A stretch of DNA of 64,000 nucleotides, from contig NZ_JASTLB010000001.1 in assembly GCF_030499535.1 (NCBI RefSeq), positions 1,798,001 to 1,862,000 on the forward strand. Reading direction: 5' to 3'. The translations under genes and the position numbers were made by a program. Every line of letters begins with the position of its first letter. Position 1 is the stretch's first letter. A model generated the notes under the pieces. That model worked only from the letters and a program-made list of their open reading frames with translations, was not told the DNA's origin and did no database searches. Shown here in pieces: positions 15,210 through 23,933 of this stretch. The stretch comes from Streptomyces sp. TG1A-8. Its GTDB lineage: Bacteria; Actinomycetota; Actinomycetes; Streptomycetales; Streptomycetaceae.

Positions 15210-15743
15210 ATGGACCAGGCGAACCCCTTCGAGACACCGCGCACGTACTCGCTGCACCGCGCCGAGTACCTGGTGGGTCTCGCCGTCACCACCGGCCTGA
15301 TCGTCTACCACTTCGGCGACATCCGCTGGCTGCCGGCGCTCGGACTGTTCCTCTACATCGACCTGATCGGCTACATCCCGGGTGCCGTCGCGTTCCGCAG
15401 GAGCGGTGGCCGGCCGATCCACAAGGCGTACTACGTCCTGTACAACGTCATGCACAGCCTCATCACGCAGGGCGCGGTGGCCGCGCTGTGGTGCTGGCTG
15501 GTCAAGCCCGAGTGGGCGCTGCTCGTGCTGCCGTTCCACCTGTTCGGCGACCGCGGCCTGTTCGGCAACTTCATGAAGTCCTTCGCACTGCCCTTCGAAC
15601 CGGTGCGCCAGGAGGGCTACCTGCGGCTGCTGGACGACCTGGGCCTGCCCCACCCCAAGCCGGTCGGGCACGCCATGGACCCGGTGCCCGTCGGGCACGT
15701 CCCGGCGCGGCCGGTCGTCCGGGAGACGGAGGCCGTGCGATGA
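15210..15743 (+). CDS. Small integral membrane protein, candidate N-N bond-forming enzyme (VlmO-like)
   Basis: A 177-residue protein with about four hydrophobic segments (near residues 18-34, 41-58, 80-98 and 102-118). It has scattered conserved-looking His and acidic residues (VYHFGD, YIDLIGY, HSLITQG, LPFHLFGD) that could bind metal. In valanimycin a membrane-bound metalloenzyme (hydrazine synthase) and a non-heme diiron azoxy synthase act as a pair. This gene is two genes before the diiron protein, and its size and topology fit the membrane partner. The function is inferred from operon context and general resemblance, not from an alignment. The start is supported by GAGGAG; the stop overlaps the next ATG (ATGA). 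Confidence 0.7.
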   Translation: MDQANPFETPRTYSLHRAEYLVGLAVTTGLIVYHFGDIRWLPALGLFLYIDLIGYIPGAVAFRRSGGRPIHKAYYVLYNVMHSLITQGAVAALWCWLVKPEWALLVLPFHLFGDRGLFGNFMKSFALPFEPVRQEGYLRLLDDLGLPHPKPVGHAMDPVPVGHVPARPVVRETEAVR

Positions 15744-16285
15744 CGACGGCCACCGACGTACGGCGTCCCGTCCGGCAGGACCCGGCGGAGCGCCGGCGGG
15801 CCCTGTACCACCTGGCGTCCCCGGTGTCGGTGCTGACCACCGGCCCCGAGGAGCGGATGCACGGCACCACCGCGAGCACGGTCACCCTCGTCTCGCGCGA
15901 GCCCCTGCTCGTCGGGGTCGCGCTGCGGGCGGGCTCGTCCTTCGCGCGGCTGGCCGCCGCCGAGGGCCGGTTCGCGATCAACGTGCTCGCCGGCGACCAG
16001 GCCGACGTGGCCCGGCGGTTCGCCGACAGCGGCCGGCCCGACGGCGAGGCGGCCTTCGCGGGCCTGGCCTGGACGGCGGACCCGTACGCGCACGCCCCGC
16101 TGGTCGCGGGCGCGCTCGCCCACTACGTGTGCCGCTTCCACTCCGCGCACGCGGCCGGCGACAGCGAGCTGCTGCTCGGCTACGTCGTCCGCGCCACCGC
16201 GGACGAGGGACTGCCGCTGTTCAGTTACGCCGGCGCGCTGTACGCCGGCTCCCTGCGCCCGGCGAAGGAGACCGCCGCATCATGA
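15740..16285 (+). CDS. NADH:flavin reductase domain protein (VlmR-like)
   Basis: A 181-residue split-barrel flavin reductase. It shows the classic HGTTASTVTLVSREPLLVG and FAINVLAGDQADVARRFA segments of the HpaC/flavin reductase-like family. It would reduce FAD or FMN with NAD(P)H and supply reduced flavin by diffusion to a two-component monooxygenase. The obvious partner is the N-hydroxylase at 12238, as with VlmR and VlmH in valanimycin; the LLM protein at 1633 could also draw on it. ATGA overlaps join it to both neighbours, so it is made as part of the azoxy operon. Confidence 0.9.
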   Translation: MTTATDVRRPVRQDPAERRRALYHLASPVSVLTTGPEERMHGTTASTVTLVSREPLLVGVALRAGSSFARLAAAEGRFAINVLAGDQADVARRFADSGRPDGEAAFAGLAWTADPYAHAPLVAGALAHYVCRFHSAHAAGDSELLLGYVVRATADEGLPLFSYAGALYAGSLRPAKETAAS

Positions 16286-17262
16286 CCGCACCCATTGCCC
16301 CCGAGGCCGACTGGGAGAAGGCACCCGGTCTGCTCGACGGCGCGAAGGAACTCACCCTCGGCCCCGAGGAGTGCGACCTCGCCTACTGGATCACCTCGGT
16401 GGCCCAGGGCACGCTGCGCGACCGCGGGGCGACCGGCCACCACGAGAACGCGATCACCCCGGACTTCCTGAAGGCACCCGGCCCGCTGCGCGAGGCACTG
16501 GTGCTGGAGTTCGGCTTCCGGGCGCTGGCGGAGGAGCTGGCCACCCGGCTGCTCGGCCACTACGTGTCGATCGCGCCCGGCATCCCGGAGATGGAGTTCT
16601 ACGCCACCCAGCTGCTGGACGAGGCCCGGCACGCCCGGGTCTTCCGCCAGCACCTGGTGGAGCTGGGCGTGCCGGCCGGGACCCTGCTGAAGGACATCGA
16701 CGAGATGGCCCGGGACTACCGCAAGCGGGTCCTCGACCCGGTGGTGGACTTCACCCTGGACATCGTCCGCGACCAGGCCGACTTCCCCGGCGGGGTGGCC
16801 GTGTTCGCCATCATCATCGAAGGGGTGCTCGCCCCGGCCGCCGAGCTGAGCGAGCGCAAGTGGACCCCGCTGTCCCCGGCGACCGGGGAGATCTCGCGCG
16901 GCACCGCCATCGACGAGATCCGCCACCTGACCGTGGCCAGCACCATCCTGCGCGACCACGTGATCGCGCACCCGGAGTACCGGCCGCGGCTGCTGGAGAT
17001 CCTGCGCGCCGGCGTGAAGCTGTGGGACGAGATCCCGGACCGGGAGTTCGTCATCCACCGCGAGGAACTGTTCCAGGAGGGCATGTTCCAGCACGCCGAC
17101 AAGATCGGGGACTACGAGATCTGGCCGGGCGTGCGGCTGCTCGACACCACCGCCGAGCAGCGCTACGACATGGCCGAGCAGTGGACCGACGAGATGGCCG
17201 AGGTCCGCATGAAGTACATGGGCCTGCCCGTCGAGGTCCTCTCCTCGGAGGCCGGCGCATGA
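16282..17262 (+). CDS. Ferritin-like non-heme diiron oxygenase, probable azoxy synthase (VlmB-like)
   Basis: A 326-residue all-helical protein with a complete diiron ligand pattern: a first Glu in FRALAEELATR, E-x-x-H in LLDEARHARVF, a third Glu in IIIEGVLAP and a second E-x-x-H in AIDEIRHLTVA. In the valanimycin pathway a non-heme diiron enzyme oxidises the hydrazine through azo to azoxy, after the membrane enzyme forms the N-N bond. Context supports the same role here: it lies in one operon with the membrane protein, the flavin reductase, the N-hydroxylase and the seryl-tRNA synthetase. It starts at ATG 16282 (AAGGAG upstream; ATGA overlap with the reductase) and overlaps the KAS III start by 4 bp. 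Confidence 0.85.
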   Translation: MTAPIAPEADWEKAPGLLDGAKELTLGPEECDLAYWITSVAQGTLRDRGATGHHENAITPDFLKAPGPLREALVLEFGFRALAEELATRLLGHYVSIAPGIPEMEFYATQLLDEARHARVFRQHLVELGVPAGTLLKDIDEMARDYRKRVLDPVVDFTLDIVRDQADFPGGVAVFAIIIEGVLAPAAELSERKWTPLSPATGEISRGTAIDEIRHLTVASTILRDHVIAHPEYRPRLLEILRAGVKLWDEIPDREFVIHREELFQEGMFQHADKIGDYEIWPGVRLLDTTAEQRYDMAEQWTDEMAEVRMKYMGLPVEVLSSEAGA

Positions 17263-18266
17263 GTACCGGGCGGGCCGCGGTGATCACCGGCATCGGGTCG
17301 TACGTCCCGCCCAACGTGGTGACCAACGACGACCTGGCCGCCCGGCTGGACACCTCCGACGCGTGGATCCGGTCGCGCACCGGGATCGCCGAGCGGTGCG
17401 TGGTGACGCCCGGCACCTCCACGGGCAACCTCGCGGTGGAGGCGGGCCTGCGGGCGCTGAAGTCGGCGGGCGACGAGCGGGTGGAGGCGGTGGTGCTGGC
17501 CACCACCACCCCGGACCAGCCGTGCCCGGCGACCGCTCCGCAGGTGGCCGCCCGGCTGGGGCTCGGACAGGTGCCCGCCTTCGACGTGGCGGCCGTCTGC
17601 TCCGGCTTCCTGTACGGACTGGCCTCGGCCGCGGGGCTGATCGCGGCCGGGATCGCGGACCGGGTGCTGCTGATCGCGGCGGACGCCTTCACCACGATCA
17701 TCAACCCGGAGGACCGCACCACCGCGGTCATCTTCGCGGACGGCGCGGGCGCGGTGGTGCTGCGCGCCGGCTCGGCCGGGGAGCCGGGGGCGATCGGCCC
17801 GCTGGTGCTCGGCAGCGACGGCGAGCTGAGCCATCTGATCGAGGTGCCGGCGGGCGGCTCCCGGCAGCGTTCCTCGGGCCGGCCGGGCGATCCCGAGGAC
17901 TACTTCTTCCGGATGCTCGGCCGGGACACCTACCGGCACGCGGTGGAACGCATGACCGCCGCGTCCACCGAGGCGGCCGGGCGCACCGGCTGGCGGCTGG
18001 CGGACGTCGACCGGTTCGTGGCGCACCAGGCCAACGCCCGCATCCTGGAGGCCGTCTCGGACCGGCTCGGCATCCCCGCCGAGCGCCGGCTGAGCAACAT
18101 CGCGCGGGTCGGCAACACCGGCGCGGCCTCGATCCCGCTGCTGCTGGCCGAGGCGACCGCCGAGGGGTCGCTCGCCGCGGGCCACCGGGTGCTGCTCACC
18201 GCGTTCGGCGGAGGCCTGTCGTGGGGCGCGGCCACCGTCACCTGGCCGGAGCTGCAGACCACCTGA
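17259..18266 (+). CDS. 3-oxoacyl-ACP synthase III (KAS III, FabH-like)
   Basis: A 335-residue KAS III with an intact Cys-His-Asn triad: AAVCSGFLYG, VAHQANARI and GNTGAASIP. It condenses an acyl-CoA starter with malonyl-ACP and so starts chain assembly. With the KAS II and ACP encoded just downstream it forms a cluster-specific priming set separate from housekeeping fatty acid synthesis. The starter cannot be deduced. The ATG overlaps the diiron gene stop (ATGA). The unit then ends, and a SARP operator lies in the 78-bp gap before the ACP gene. Confidence 0.92.
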   Translation: MSTGRAAVITGIGSYVPPNVVTNDDLAARLDTSDAWIRSRTGIAERCVVTPGTSTGNLAVEAGLRALKSAGDERVEAVVLATTTPDQPCPATAPQVAARLGLGQVPAFDVAAVCSGFLYGLASAAGLIAAGIADRVLLIAADAFTTIINPEDRTTAVIFADGAGAVVLRAGSAGEPGAIGPLVLGSDGELSHLIEVPAGGSRQRSSGRPGDPEDYFFRMLGRDTYRHAVERMTAASTEAAGRTGWRLADVDRFVAHQANARILEAVSDRLGIPAERRLSNIARVGNTGAASIPLLLAEATAEGSLAAGHRVLLTAFGGGLSWGAATVTWPELQTT

Positions 18267-18272
18267 CCGGCC

Positions 18273-18290
18273 GTCAGTCATCCGTCAGTC
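18273..18290 (+). promoter_or_regulatory. SARP-type operator before ACP/KAS II
   Basis: GTCAGTC occurs at 18273-18279 and 18284-18290, an exact 11-bp period and a perfect heptamer repeat. It begins 6 bp after the KAS III stop and 55 bp before the ACP start. It marks a second SARP-driven promoter inside the rightward gene series, which would boost ACP, KAS II and the SerRS unit. Confidence 0.75.
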
Positions 18291-18344
18291 ATTCACACCG
18301 ATTCAGCGGTACGCGCGGTGCGTACGCCGTCGAAAGGAACCGAC

Positions 18345-18575
18345 ATGCTGGAGCAGCTCAAGGAAATCCTGTCCAACAAGCTCAAGGTGTCGCCCGAGTC
18401 GATCACTCCGGAGGCCACCCGGGAGGACATCGAACTGGACTCGCTGGCCGTGGTGGAGCTGTCGCTGCTGCTGAAGTCCGAGCTGGACCTGGACATCAGC
18501 GACGACGACCTGCTGGAGGCCGAGACCGTGGCCGACATGGTCCGGCTCATGGAGGATCGGAGCGCGAAGGTCTGA
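18345..18575 (+). CDS. Acyl carrier protein
   Basis: A 76-residue ACP with the attachment-site motif ELDSLAVVEL. Acidic helices II and III follow (SELDLDISDDDLLEAETVAD). It should carry the growing chain for the adjacent KAS III and KAS II. The ATG at 18345 has GAAAGGA upstream; its TGA overlaps the KAS II ATG (TGATG). It is the second free ACP of the cluster. The first, at 10114, is longer and diverged and probably serves the PKS or ligase. Confidence 0.92.
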   Translation: MLEQLKEILSNKLKVSPESITPEATREDIELDSLAVVELSLLLKSELDLDISDDDLLEAETVADMVRLMEDRSAKV

Positions 18576-19795
18576 TGGCCGGCATGGACATCGCCGTCAC
18601 CGGACTCGGTCTGGTCACCCCGGGTGGCATCGGGGTCGGGCCGAGCTGGGCGGCGGTCTGCGACGGCAGGCCGGCCGCCGCCTTCGACCCGGTGCTGGCG
18701 GACAACCCCGTGAAGATCTCCTGCCGGGTGCCCGGTTTCGACCCCGAGGCACTGCTGAGCGCGCGCCGCGCCCACCGCCTGGACAGGTTCGTGCAGTTCG
18801 CCCTGGTCGCCGCGCACGAGGCGGTGGCCGACGCGGGCCTGGACCCGCAGACCTGGGACGGTGCCCGGGTGGGCGTGGTGCTGGGCTGCGCCGACGGCGG
18901 TCCGGGCACCGTCGAGGAGCAGCACGACGTGCTGCGCGAGCAGGGCGCCGACCGGGTGTCGCCGCTGCTGCTGCCCATGCAGCTGCCGAACATGCTGGCC
19001 GGTCAGACGGCCATCGAGTTCGGGGCGACCGGGCCCAACCTGGTGGTGGCCACCGCCTGCGCCTCGGGCGCGACCGCCATCGGGACGGCCCGGGACCTGC
19101 TGGCGCTCGGCCGGTGCGACATCGTGCTGGCCGGCGGCAGCGAGGCCATGATCACCCCTCTGGTCATGGCCGGGTTCGCCCAGATGGGCGCGCTGTCCGG
19201 GCGGCACGACGATCCGGCGTCCGCGTCCCGTCCGTTCGACGCGGACCGGGACGGCTTCGTCGCCGGGGAGGGCTCCGGGATCCTCGTGATGGAGCGCGTC
19301 GCGGACGCCCGGGCCCGGGGCGCGCACATCCACGGCCGCATCATCGGGTACGGCGCCACCGCCGACGCCCACCACATGACGTCGCCGCACCCGGACGGCG
19401 CCGGCATCGAGGCGGCCGTGCGCGCGGCCCTCGCCGACGCGGGCGCCGACCCGGACGACGTGCAGCACGTCAACGCCCACGGGACCTCGACCCCGCTGAA
19501 CGACCTGTCCGAGGCCCGCATGATCCGGCGGACCCTGCGCGGGGACCCGCTGGTCACGTCCACGAAGGGAGTCACCGGTCACCTGCTCGGCGCGGCCGGC
19601 GCGGTCGAGGCCGCGTTCACCGTGCTGAGCGTGGAGCACGAAGTGGTTCCGCCGATCGCCAACCTGGTCATGCCCGATCCCCGGATCGAGGTCAAGCTGG
19701 CGCAGACCCTCACCGAGATGCCCATCGACCTGGCACTGAGCAACTCGCTCGGGTTCGGCGGGCAGAACACCGCTCTCGCCATCGCACCGGCCTGA
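18575..19795 (+). CDS. 3-oxoacyl-ACP synthase II (KAS II, FabF-like)
   Basis: A 406-residue elongating ketosynthase with an intact Cys-His-His triad: TACASGATA, NAHGTSTPLND and GVTGHLLGAAG, plus the FabF-type GFGGQN near the C-terminus. It elongates ACP-bound chains with malonyl-ACP. There is no adjacent chain-length factor, so this is a FabF-type system and not an aromatic type II PKS. Reductions would come from the enoyl reductase at 22799 together with housekeeping FabG/FabZ. It is translationally coupled to the ACP. Confidence 0.92.
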   Translation: MAGMDIAVTGLGLVTPGGIGVGPSWAAVCDGRPAAAFDPVLADNPVKISCRVPGFDPEALLSARRAHRLDRFVQFALVAAHEAVADAGLDPQTWDGARVGVVLGCADGGPGTVEEQHDVLREQGADRVSPLLLPMQLPNMLAGQTAIEFGATGPNLVVATACASGATAIGTARDLLALGRCDIVLAGGSEAMITPLVMAGFAQMGALSGRHDDPASASRPFDADRDGFVAGEGSGILVMERVADARARGAHIHGRIIGYGATADAHHMTSPHPDGAGIEAAVRAALADAGADPDDVQHVNAHGTSTPLNDLSEARMIRRTLRGDPLVTSTKGVTGHLLGAAGAVEAAFTVLSVEHEVVPPIANLVMPDPRIEVKLAQTLTEMPIDLALSNSLGFGGQNTALAIAPA

Positions 19796-19811
19796 GCGTC
19801 CGCCCGGGCCG

Positions 19812-19846
19812 GCGGCCGGCCGGGGCGCGCCGTCCCGGCCGGCCGC
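19812..19846 (+). terminator. Stem-loop after KAS II
   Basis: A perfect 13-bp stem pairs 19812-19824 with 19834-19846, with a 9-nt loop, 16 bp after the KAS II stop. It probably lowers or ends transcription before the permease gene, which starts 142 bp further on. Confidence 0.6.
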
Positions 19847-19987
19847 GTGCCCACGCGGCCGGGCCACCCACGGGTGCGGCCCGGCGCCCCGGGCCCGGCT
19901 GCGCCGCCCGCACCGACAGCCGTCCGCTGGTTCATCCGCGGGCGGCTGTCCCCGTTCCGCCCTCCTCTCCCCAGCTCTGGAGTCCCC

Positions 19988-21466
19988 ATGTCCACCAACG
20001 GTTCCCCGCCACCGTCGGGCCGGCTCGGTACCGGACACATCCTGTTCCTCATCGTCGCCGCCGCGGCACCGCTGTCCGCCATGGTCGGCACCGTCCCGCT
20101 CGCCTTCGCCCTCGGCGACGGAGCGGGCGTGCCCGCGGCCTTCCTGTTCGCCGGGATCACCCTGCTGTGCTTCTCGGCCGGGTACGCGGTCAGTGCCCGG
20201 CGCACCGGCGGCTCGGGCGGTTTCTACGCCTCCGTCGCCGACGGACTGGGCCGGCCGCCCGCGGTCGCGGCCGGGTACGTCGCCCTGCTCTCCTACAACT
20301 GCGCGACCATCGGCCTGGCGGGCGCGCTCGGCTACTTCACCCAGTTGGTGCTCGCCGCGCACGGGCTGACCGTGTCCTGGCAGTGGTGCGCGGCCGTCGG
20401 CCTGCTGCTGACCGCCGTGCTCGGCTACCGGGAGATCGCGCTCAGCGCCCGGGTGCTGGCCCTGCTGATGCTCGGCGAGATCGGGGTGCTGGCCGCCCTG
20501 GACGTGGCGATCCTCGCCCGGCACGGCGTGCACGCCCTGCCCACCGCCTCCTTCGCCCCGCACACCGCGGCCGGGCACGGCGTGGGGGTCTCGTTGATGT
20601 TCGCCTTCGTGTCGTTCATCGGCTTCGAGTCGGCCGCCCTGTACGGCAAGGAGGCGAAGGACCCGCGGCGCAGCGTGCCGCGCGCCACCTACGCGGCGGT
20701 CGTCCTGATCGCCGGTTTCTACGCCCTGACCAGCTGGCTGGCGGTGGGCGCGATCGGCAGCGACCGGGTGCGGGAGGTCGCCGGCGAGCAGATGGGCGAC
20801 CTGTTCTTCGTGCTCGGTGACGACTTCCTCGGCACGGCGGGCAGCACGGGCCTGCAGATCCTGCTGTGCACCAGCCTGTTCGCGGCGACGCTGGCCCTGC
20901 ACAGCGCCGCCAACCGCTACGCCCAGGTCCTCGCCGAGGACGGCCTGCTGCCCGGCTCCCTGGCCGTCGAGCACCCCCGGCACCGCTCCCCGCACCGGGC
21001 GAGCCTCGCGCAGAGCGCGCTGACCGCGCTGGTCGTGGCCGGGTTCGCGCTGGCCGGCCTGGACCCGTACGCCGACCTGACCACCAGCATGCTCGGTCTG
21101 GGCACGCTCGGCATCGTCGCCCTGCAGGCGCTGGCCGCGCTGTCGGTGCTCGGGCTGCGCCGGCGCACGGGCGGCGGGCACTGGTGGCGGGAGACGGCGG
21201 CCCCGCTGCTGGGCTTCGCGGGCCTGGCCGCCTCGGTGTGGCTGGTGGTCGGCAACTTCGACATGCTCACCGGCTCGCCGTCGAAGGTGATCGCCGTCCT
21301 GCCCTGGCTGCTGCCGCTGGTCGCCCTCGGCGGCCTGGTCCACGCCGCCCGGCTGCGCTCGGCCCACCCGCTGCGCTACCGCCTGCTCGGCACCCGCCAC
21401 ACCGGGTCCGCCGCCCCCGACCCCTCCCCCGCCTCCCCCGCCCTGTCAGGAGACCGCCATGCATGA
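19988..21466 (+). CDS. APC-superfamily amino acid permease
   Basis: A 492-residue membrane protein with about 12-13 hydrophobic helices. It opens with the APC glycine-rich TM1 (ILFLIVAAAAPLSAMVG) and has the FVSFIGFESAALYGKEAKDPRR segment typical of APC transporters. Its C-terminal tail is Pro/Ala-rich. It overlaps the seryl-tRNA synthetase start by 8 bp, so the two are made together. I infer it either imports an amino acid precursor such as serine or exports an amino-acid-like product; the sequence does not decide. The start at ATG 19988 has GGAG upstream. Confidence 0.85.
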   Translation: MSTNGSPPPSGRLGTGHILFLIVAAAAPLSAMVGTVPLAFALGDGAGVPAAFLFAGITLLCFSAGYAVSARRTGGSGGFYASVADGLGRPPAVAAGYVALLSYNCATIGLAGALGYFTQLVLAAHGLTVSWQWCAAVGLLLTAVLGYREIALSARVLALLMLGEIGVLAALDVAILARHGVHALPTASFAPHTAAGHGVGVSLMFAFVSFIGFESAALYGKEAKDPRRSVPRATYAAVVLIAGFYALTSWLAVGAIGSDRVREVAGEQMGDLFFVLGDDFLGTAGSTGLQILLCTSLFAATLALHSAANRYAQVLAEDGLLPGSLAVEHPRHRSPHRASLAQSALTALVVAGFALAGLDPYADLTTSMLGLGTLGIVALQALAALSVLGLRRRTGGGHWWRETAAPLLGFAGLAASVWLVVGNFDMLTGSPSKVIAVLPWLLPLVALGGLVHAARLRSAHPLRYRLLGTRHTGSAAPDPSPASPALSGDRHA

Positions 21467-22736
21467 CCCGCACGAGCTGATCGAGGCCGGCCCGGACGCC
21501 GTACGGCGCCTGGCCCGCCGCCGCCACGACCTCGACCTGGACGCCCTGGCCACCGCGCTGAGCGCCCGCTCGGCCGCGCAGGGCGAGGTCACCCGGTTGC
21601 GCACCGAGCTGAACCGCTCGGCCAAGGCCCGCCGCTCCGGGCCGCCCACCGAGGCGGAGAAGGAGGCGGCCCGTGCGCTGCGCGCCGAGGTGCAGCGGGC
21701 GGAGGCCACCGCCCGCACCGCCGCCGGGGAGCTGACCGAGCTGCTGCTCGGCATCCCCAACCTGCCGCTGGACACGGTCCCGGACGGCGACTCGGAGAAG
21801 GAGGCCGTGGAGGTGCGGCGCGGGGGTCCGGACCCGCGTCCGGCCGAGGGCGCCCGGCACCACGCCGAGATCGGCGAGGCGCTCGGCATCCTCGACCCCC
21901 CCGCCGCGGCGAAGCTCTCCGGTGCCCGGTTCAGCGTCGCGCACGGTGCCGGGGCCCGGCTGGAGCGGGCCCTGGGGGACTTCTTCCTCGACCTGCACAC
22001 CCGCGAGCACGGCTACACCGAGCAGTCGGTGCCGTTCCTGGTCAGCCGGGACACCATGACCGGGACCGGGCAGCTGCCGAAGTTCGAGGAGGACCTGTTC
22101 CGCACCCAGGTCGGCGACCGGGAGCTGTTCCTGATCCCGACCGCCGAGGTGCCGCTGACCAACCTGGTGGCCGGACAGCTCCTGGACGCGCGGTCCCTGC
22201 CGTACGCGTTCACCGCCCGCACCCCCTGCTTCCGGGCGGAGGCGGGGGCCTACGGCCGCGACACCCGGGGCGTGCTGCGGCTGCACCAGTTCGAGAAGGT
22301 GGAGCTGGTGCGGATCTGCGCGCCGGAGGAGGCGCAGGAGCAGCTGGAGTTGATGGCCGGGCACGCCGAGGAGTGCCTGCGCCGGCTGGAGCTGTCCTTC
22401 CGCACCGTGCTGCTGCCCGCGGGCGACATGGGCTTCTCGGCCCGGATGACGTACGACATCGAGGTGTGGCTGCCGGGCGGCGGCGCCTACCGGGAGATCT
22501 CCTCGGTGTCCGACTGCGGCACCTTCCAGGCCCGCCGCGCGGACATCCGGGTCAAGCGGGCCGACGGGCGCAAGACGCCGGCCGTCACGCTGAACGGTTC
22601 GGCGCTGCCGGTCGGCCGCACGGTGGCCGCCCTGCTGGAGCAGGGCGTGCAGGACGACGGTTCGGTGGTCCTGCCGCAGGCGCTGGTGCCGTACACCGGG
22701 TTCCGGCGGATCCTGCCGGGCGGGGAGACCGAGTAA
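21459..22736 (+). CDS. Cluster-encoded seryl-tRNA synthetase (VlmL-like)
   Basis: A 425-residue class II seryl-tRNA synthetase. Residues about 25-105 form the charged antiparallel coiled coil that grips the long variable arm of tRNA-Ser. Motif 2 reads FRAEAGAYGRDTRGVLRLHQF and motif 3 SALPVGRTVAALLE, with the class II Arg residues present; housekeeping enzymes usually have GLAVGRT in motif 3. In valanimycin a second SerRS supplies seryl-tRNA for transfer to a hydroxylamine. The transferase counterpart here is at 27045. SerRS recognises the acceptor stem and variable arm, not the anticodon. This matters for the tRNA-Ser-like gene at 28227, which keeps exactly those parts. Whether it is diverged enough to prefer that RNA cannot be told by eye. 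Confidence 0.93.
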   Translation: MHDPHELIEAGPDAVRRLARRRHDLDLDALATALSARSAAQGEVTRLRTELNRSAKARRSGPPTEAEKEAARALRAEVQRAEATARTAAGELTELLLGIPNLPLDTVPDGDSEKEAVEVRRGGPDPRPAEGARHHAEIGEALGILDPPAAAKLSGARFSVAHGAGARLERALGDFFLDLHTREHGYTEQSVPFLVSRDTMTGTGQLPKFEEDLFRTQVGDRELFLIPTAEVPLTNLVAGQLLDARSLPYAFTARTPCFRAEAGAYGRDTRGVLRLHQFEKVELVRICAPEEAQEQLELMAGHAEECLRRLELSFRTVLLPAGDMGFSARMTYDIEVWLPGGGAYREISSVSDCGTFQARRADIRVKRADGRKTPAVTLNGSALPVGRTVAALLEQGVQDDGSVVLPQALVPYTGFRRILPGGETE

Positions 22737-22799
22737 CCGCAGCGCGAAGGGGCGGGAGCCGAGGCGCGTCCTCGGCTCCCGCCCCTTCGCGCTGCGGTT
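22735..22799. terminator. Bidirectional terminator with perfect 30-bp stem
   Basis: Bases 22735-22764 and 22770-22799 are perfectly complementary, with a 5-nt loop. The stem starts inside the stop codon of seryl-tRNA synthetase and ends at the stop codon of the convergent enoyl reductase, so it can end transcription from both sides. Confidence 0.9.
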
Positions 22800-23566
22800 C
22801 ACGCGCCCGTCATGTGCACCCCGCCGTCGACGTGCACGACCTCTCCGGTGGTGCGCGGGAAGAAGTCCGACAGCAGGGCGACCACCCCGCGGGCGGCCGG
22901 CTCCGGGTCGGTGAGGTCCCAGCCGGCCGGGGCACGGCCGGTCGTCCACACGTCGGCGAGTTCGGCGAAGCCCGGGATGGACTTGGCGGCCATGGAGCGC
23001 AGCGGCCCCGCCGCGACGAGGTTGCAGCGGATGCCCCGGCCGCCGAGGTCGCGGGCGAGGTAGCGGCTGGTGGACTCCAGGGCGGCCTTGGCGACGCCCA
23101 TCCAGTCGTAGTGCGGCCAGGCGACGGTCGCGTCGAAGGTGAGCCCGACGACCGAGCCGCCGCGCCGCTCCAGCAGCGGCAGGCAGGCCGTGGTCAGCGA
23201 CTTCAGGGAGTACGCCGACACGTGCACGGCCGTCGACACGTCGTCCCAGGTGCCGTCCAGGAAGGAGAAGGCGCCCTGGGGGCCGTAGGCGATGGAGTGC
23301 ACGACGCCGTCGAGGGAGTCGGCGTGCTCGCCGATGCGGCCGGCGAGGCCGTCCAGGTGGCCCTGGTCGGTGACGTCCAGCTCGATCACCGGGGCGGGCC
23401 GGGGCAGCTTGCCCGCGAACCGTTCGATCAGGGAGAGCCGGCCGAAGCCGGTCAGCAGCACCTCGGCGCCCTCCTCCTGGGCGATGCGGGCCACGTGGAA
23501 GGCGATGGAGGCGTCGGTGACCACTCCGGTCACCAGGATCCGCTTGCCGGCGAGGATGCCGCTCAT
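22799..23566 (-). CDS. fabI: Enoyl-ACP reductase, FabI/InhA type
   Basis: A 255-residue SDR-type enoyl-ACP reductase. The N-terminus ([20 protein letters not shown]) matches InhA-type proteins. [11 protein letters not shown] follows the cofactor region, and the catalytic Tyr-x6-Lys is in [12 protein letters not shown]. It reduces trans-2-enoyl-ACP with NADH. Its place in the cluster suggests a pathway-specific trans-acting enoyl reductase, which would make up for the truncated ER of the PKS. A second FabI could instead give self-resistance if the product targets fatty acid synthesis. The ATG overlaps the ferredoxin stop (ATGA). Confidence 0.92.
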   Translation of the reverse strand: MSGILAGKRILVTGVVTDASIAFHVARIAQEEGAEVLLTGFGRLSLIERFAGKLPRPAPVIELDVTDQGHLDGLAGRIGEHADSLDGVVHSIAYGPQGAFSFLDGTWDDVSTAVHVSAYSLKSLTTACLPLLERRGGSVVGLTFDATVAWPHYDWMGVAKAALESTSRYLARDLGGRGIRCNLVAAGPLRSMAAKSIPGFAELADVWTTGRAPAGWDLTDPEPAARGVVALLSDFFPRTTGEVVHVDGGVHMTGA

Positions 23567-23892
23567 CCGACCGACACCCCCTCGGGCAGCGCGCTGACCA
23601 GCGGCGAGTCGTGGTCCAGGGCGCCGACGGCGCTGCCGCCGCCGGGTGAGCCGAGCTGTGCGAAGAAGGCGGCGTTGGAGGCCGCGTGGTCCTCGCCCCA
23701 CTCCCCGGGCAGGTCGTCCTGGAAGTAGATGGCGTCGACCGGGCACACCGGCTCGCAGGCGCCGCAGTCGACGCATTCGTCCGGATGGATGTACAGGGCG
23801 CGGCGGCCCTCGTAGATGCAGTCCACGGGGCATTCCTCGACGCAGGAACGGTCCTTGACGTCGACGCAGGGCAGCCCGATGACGTAGGCCAT
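23563..23892 (-). CDS. Ferredoxin with two cluster motifs (7Fe/8Fe, FdxA-like)
   Basis: A 109-residue bacterial ferredoxin. The first half has [19 protein letters not shown] and the second [15 protein letters not shown]. This is the pattern of Streptomyces and mycobacterial FdxA, which carries a [3Fe-4S] and a [4Fe-4S] cluster. It can supply electrons to a desaturase, a P450 or a diiron enzyme; the membrane desaturase upstream in the same direction and the P450-like gene at the left edge are candidates. The start at 23892 (MAYVIGLPC) fits the family and has GAGGAG upstream. Confidence 0.92.
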   Translation of the reverse strand: MAYVIGLPCVDVKDRSCVEECPVDCIYEGRRALYIHPDECVDCGACEPVCPVDAIYFQDDLPGEWGEDHAASNAAFFAQLGSPGGGSAVGALDHDSPLVSALPEGVSVG

Positions 23893-23933
23893 GCTCAACT
23901 CCTCGGGTGGGCCGTGGTGGGCGGGAAAGGGGT

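Noticed and set aside
18293..21400. A 1035-codon frame on the minus strand
   Set aside because: Antisense to ACP, KAS II and permease genes, all clear by motif; the translation is low complexity.
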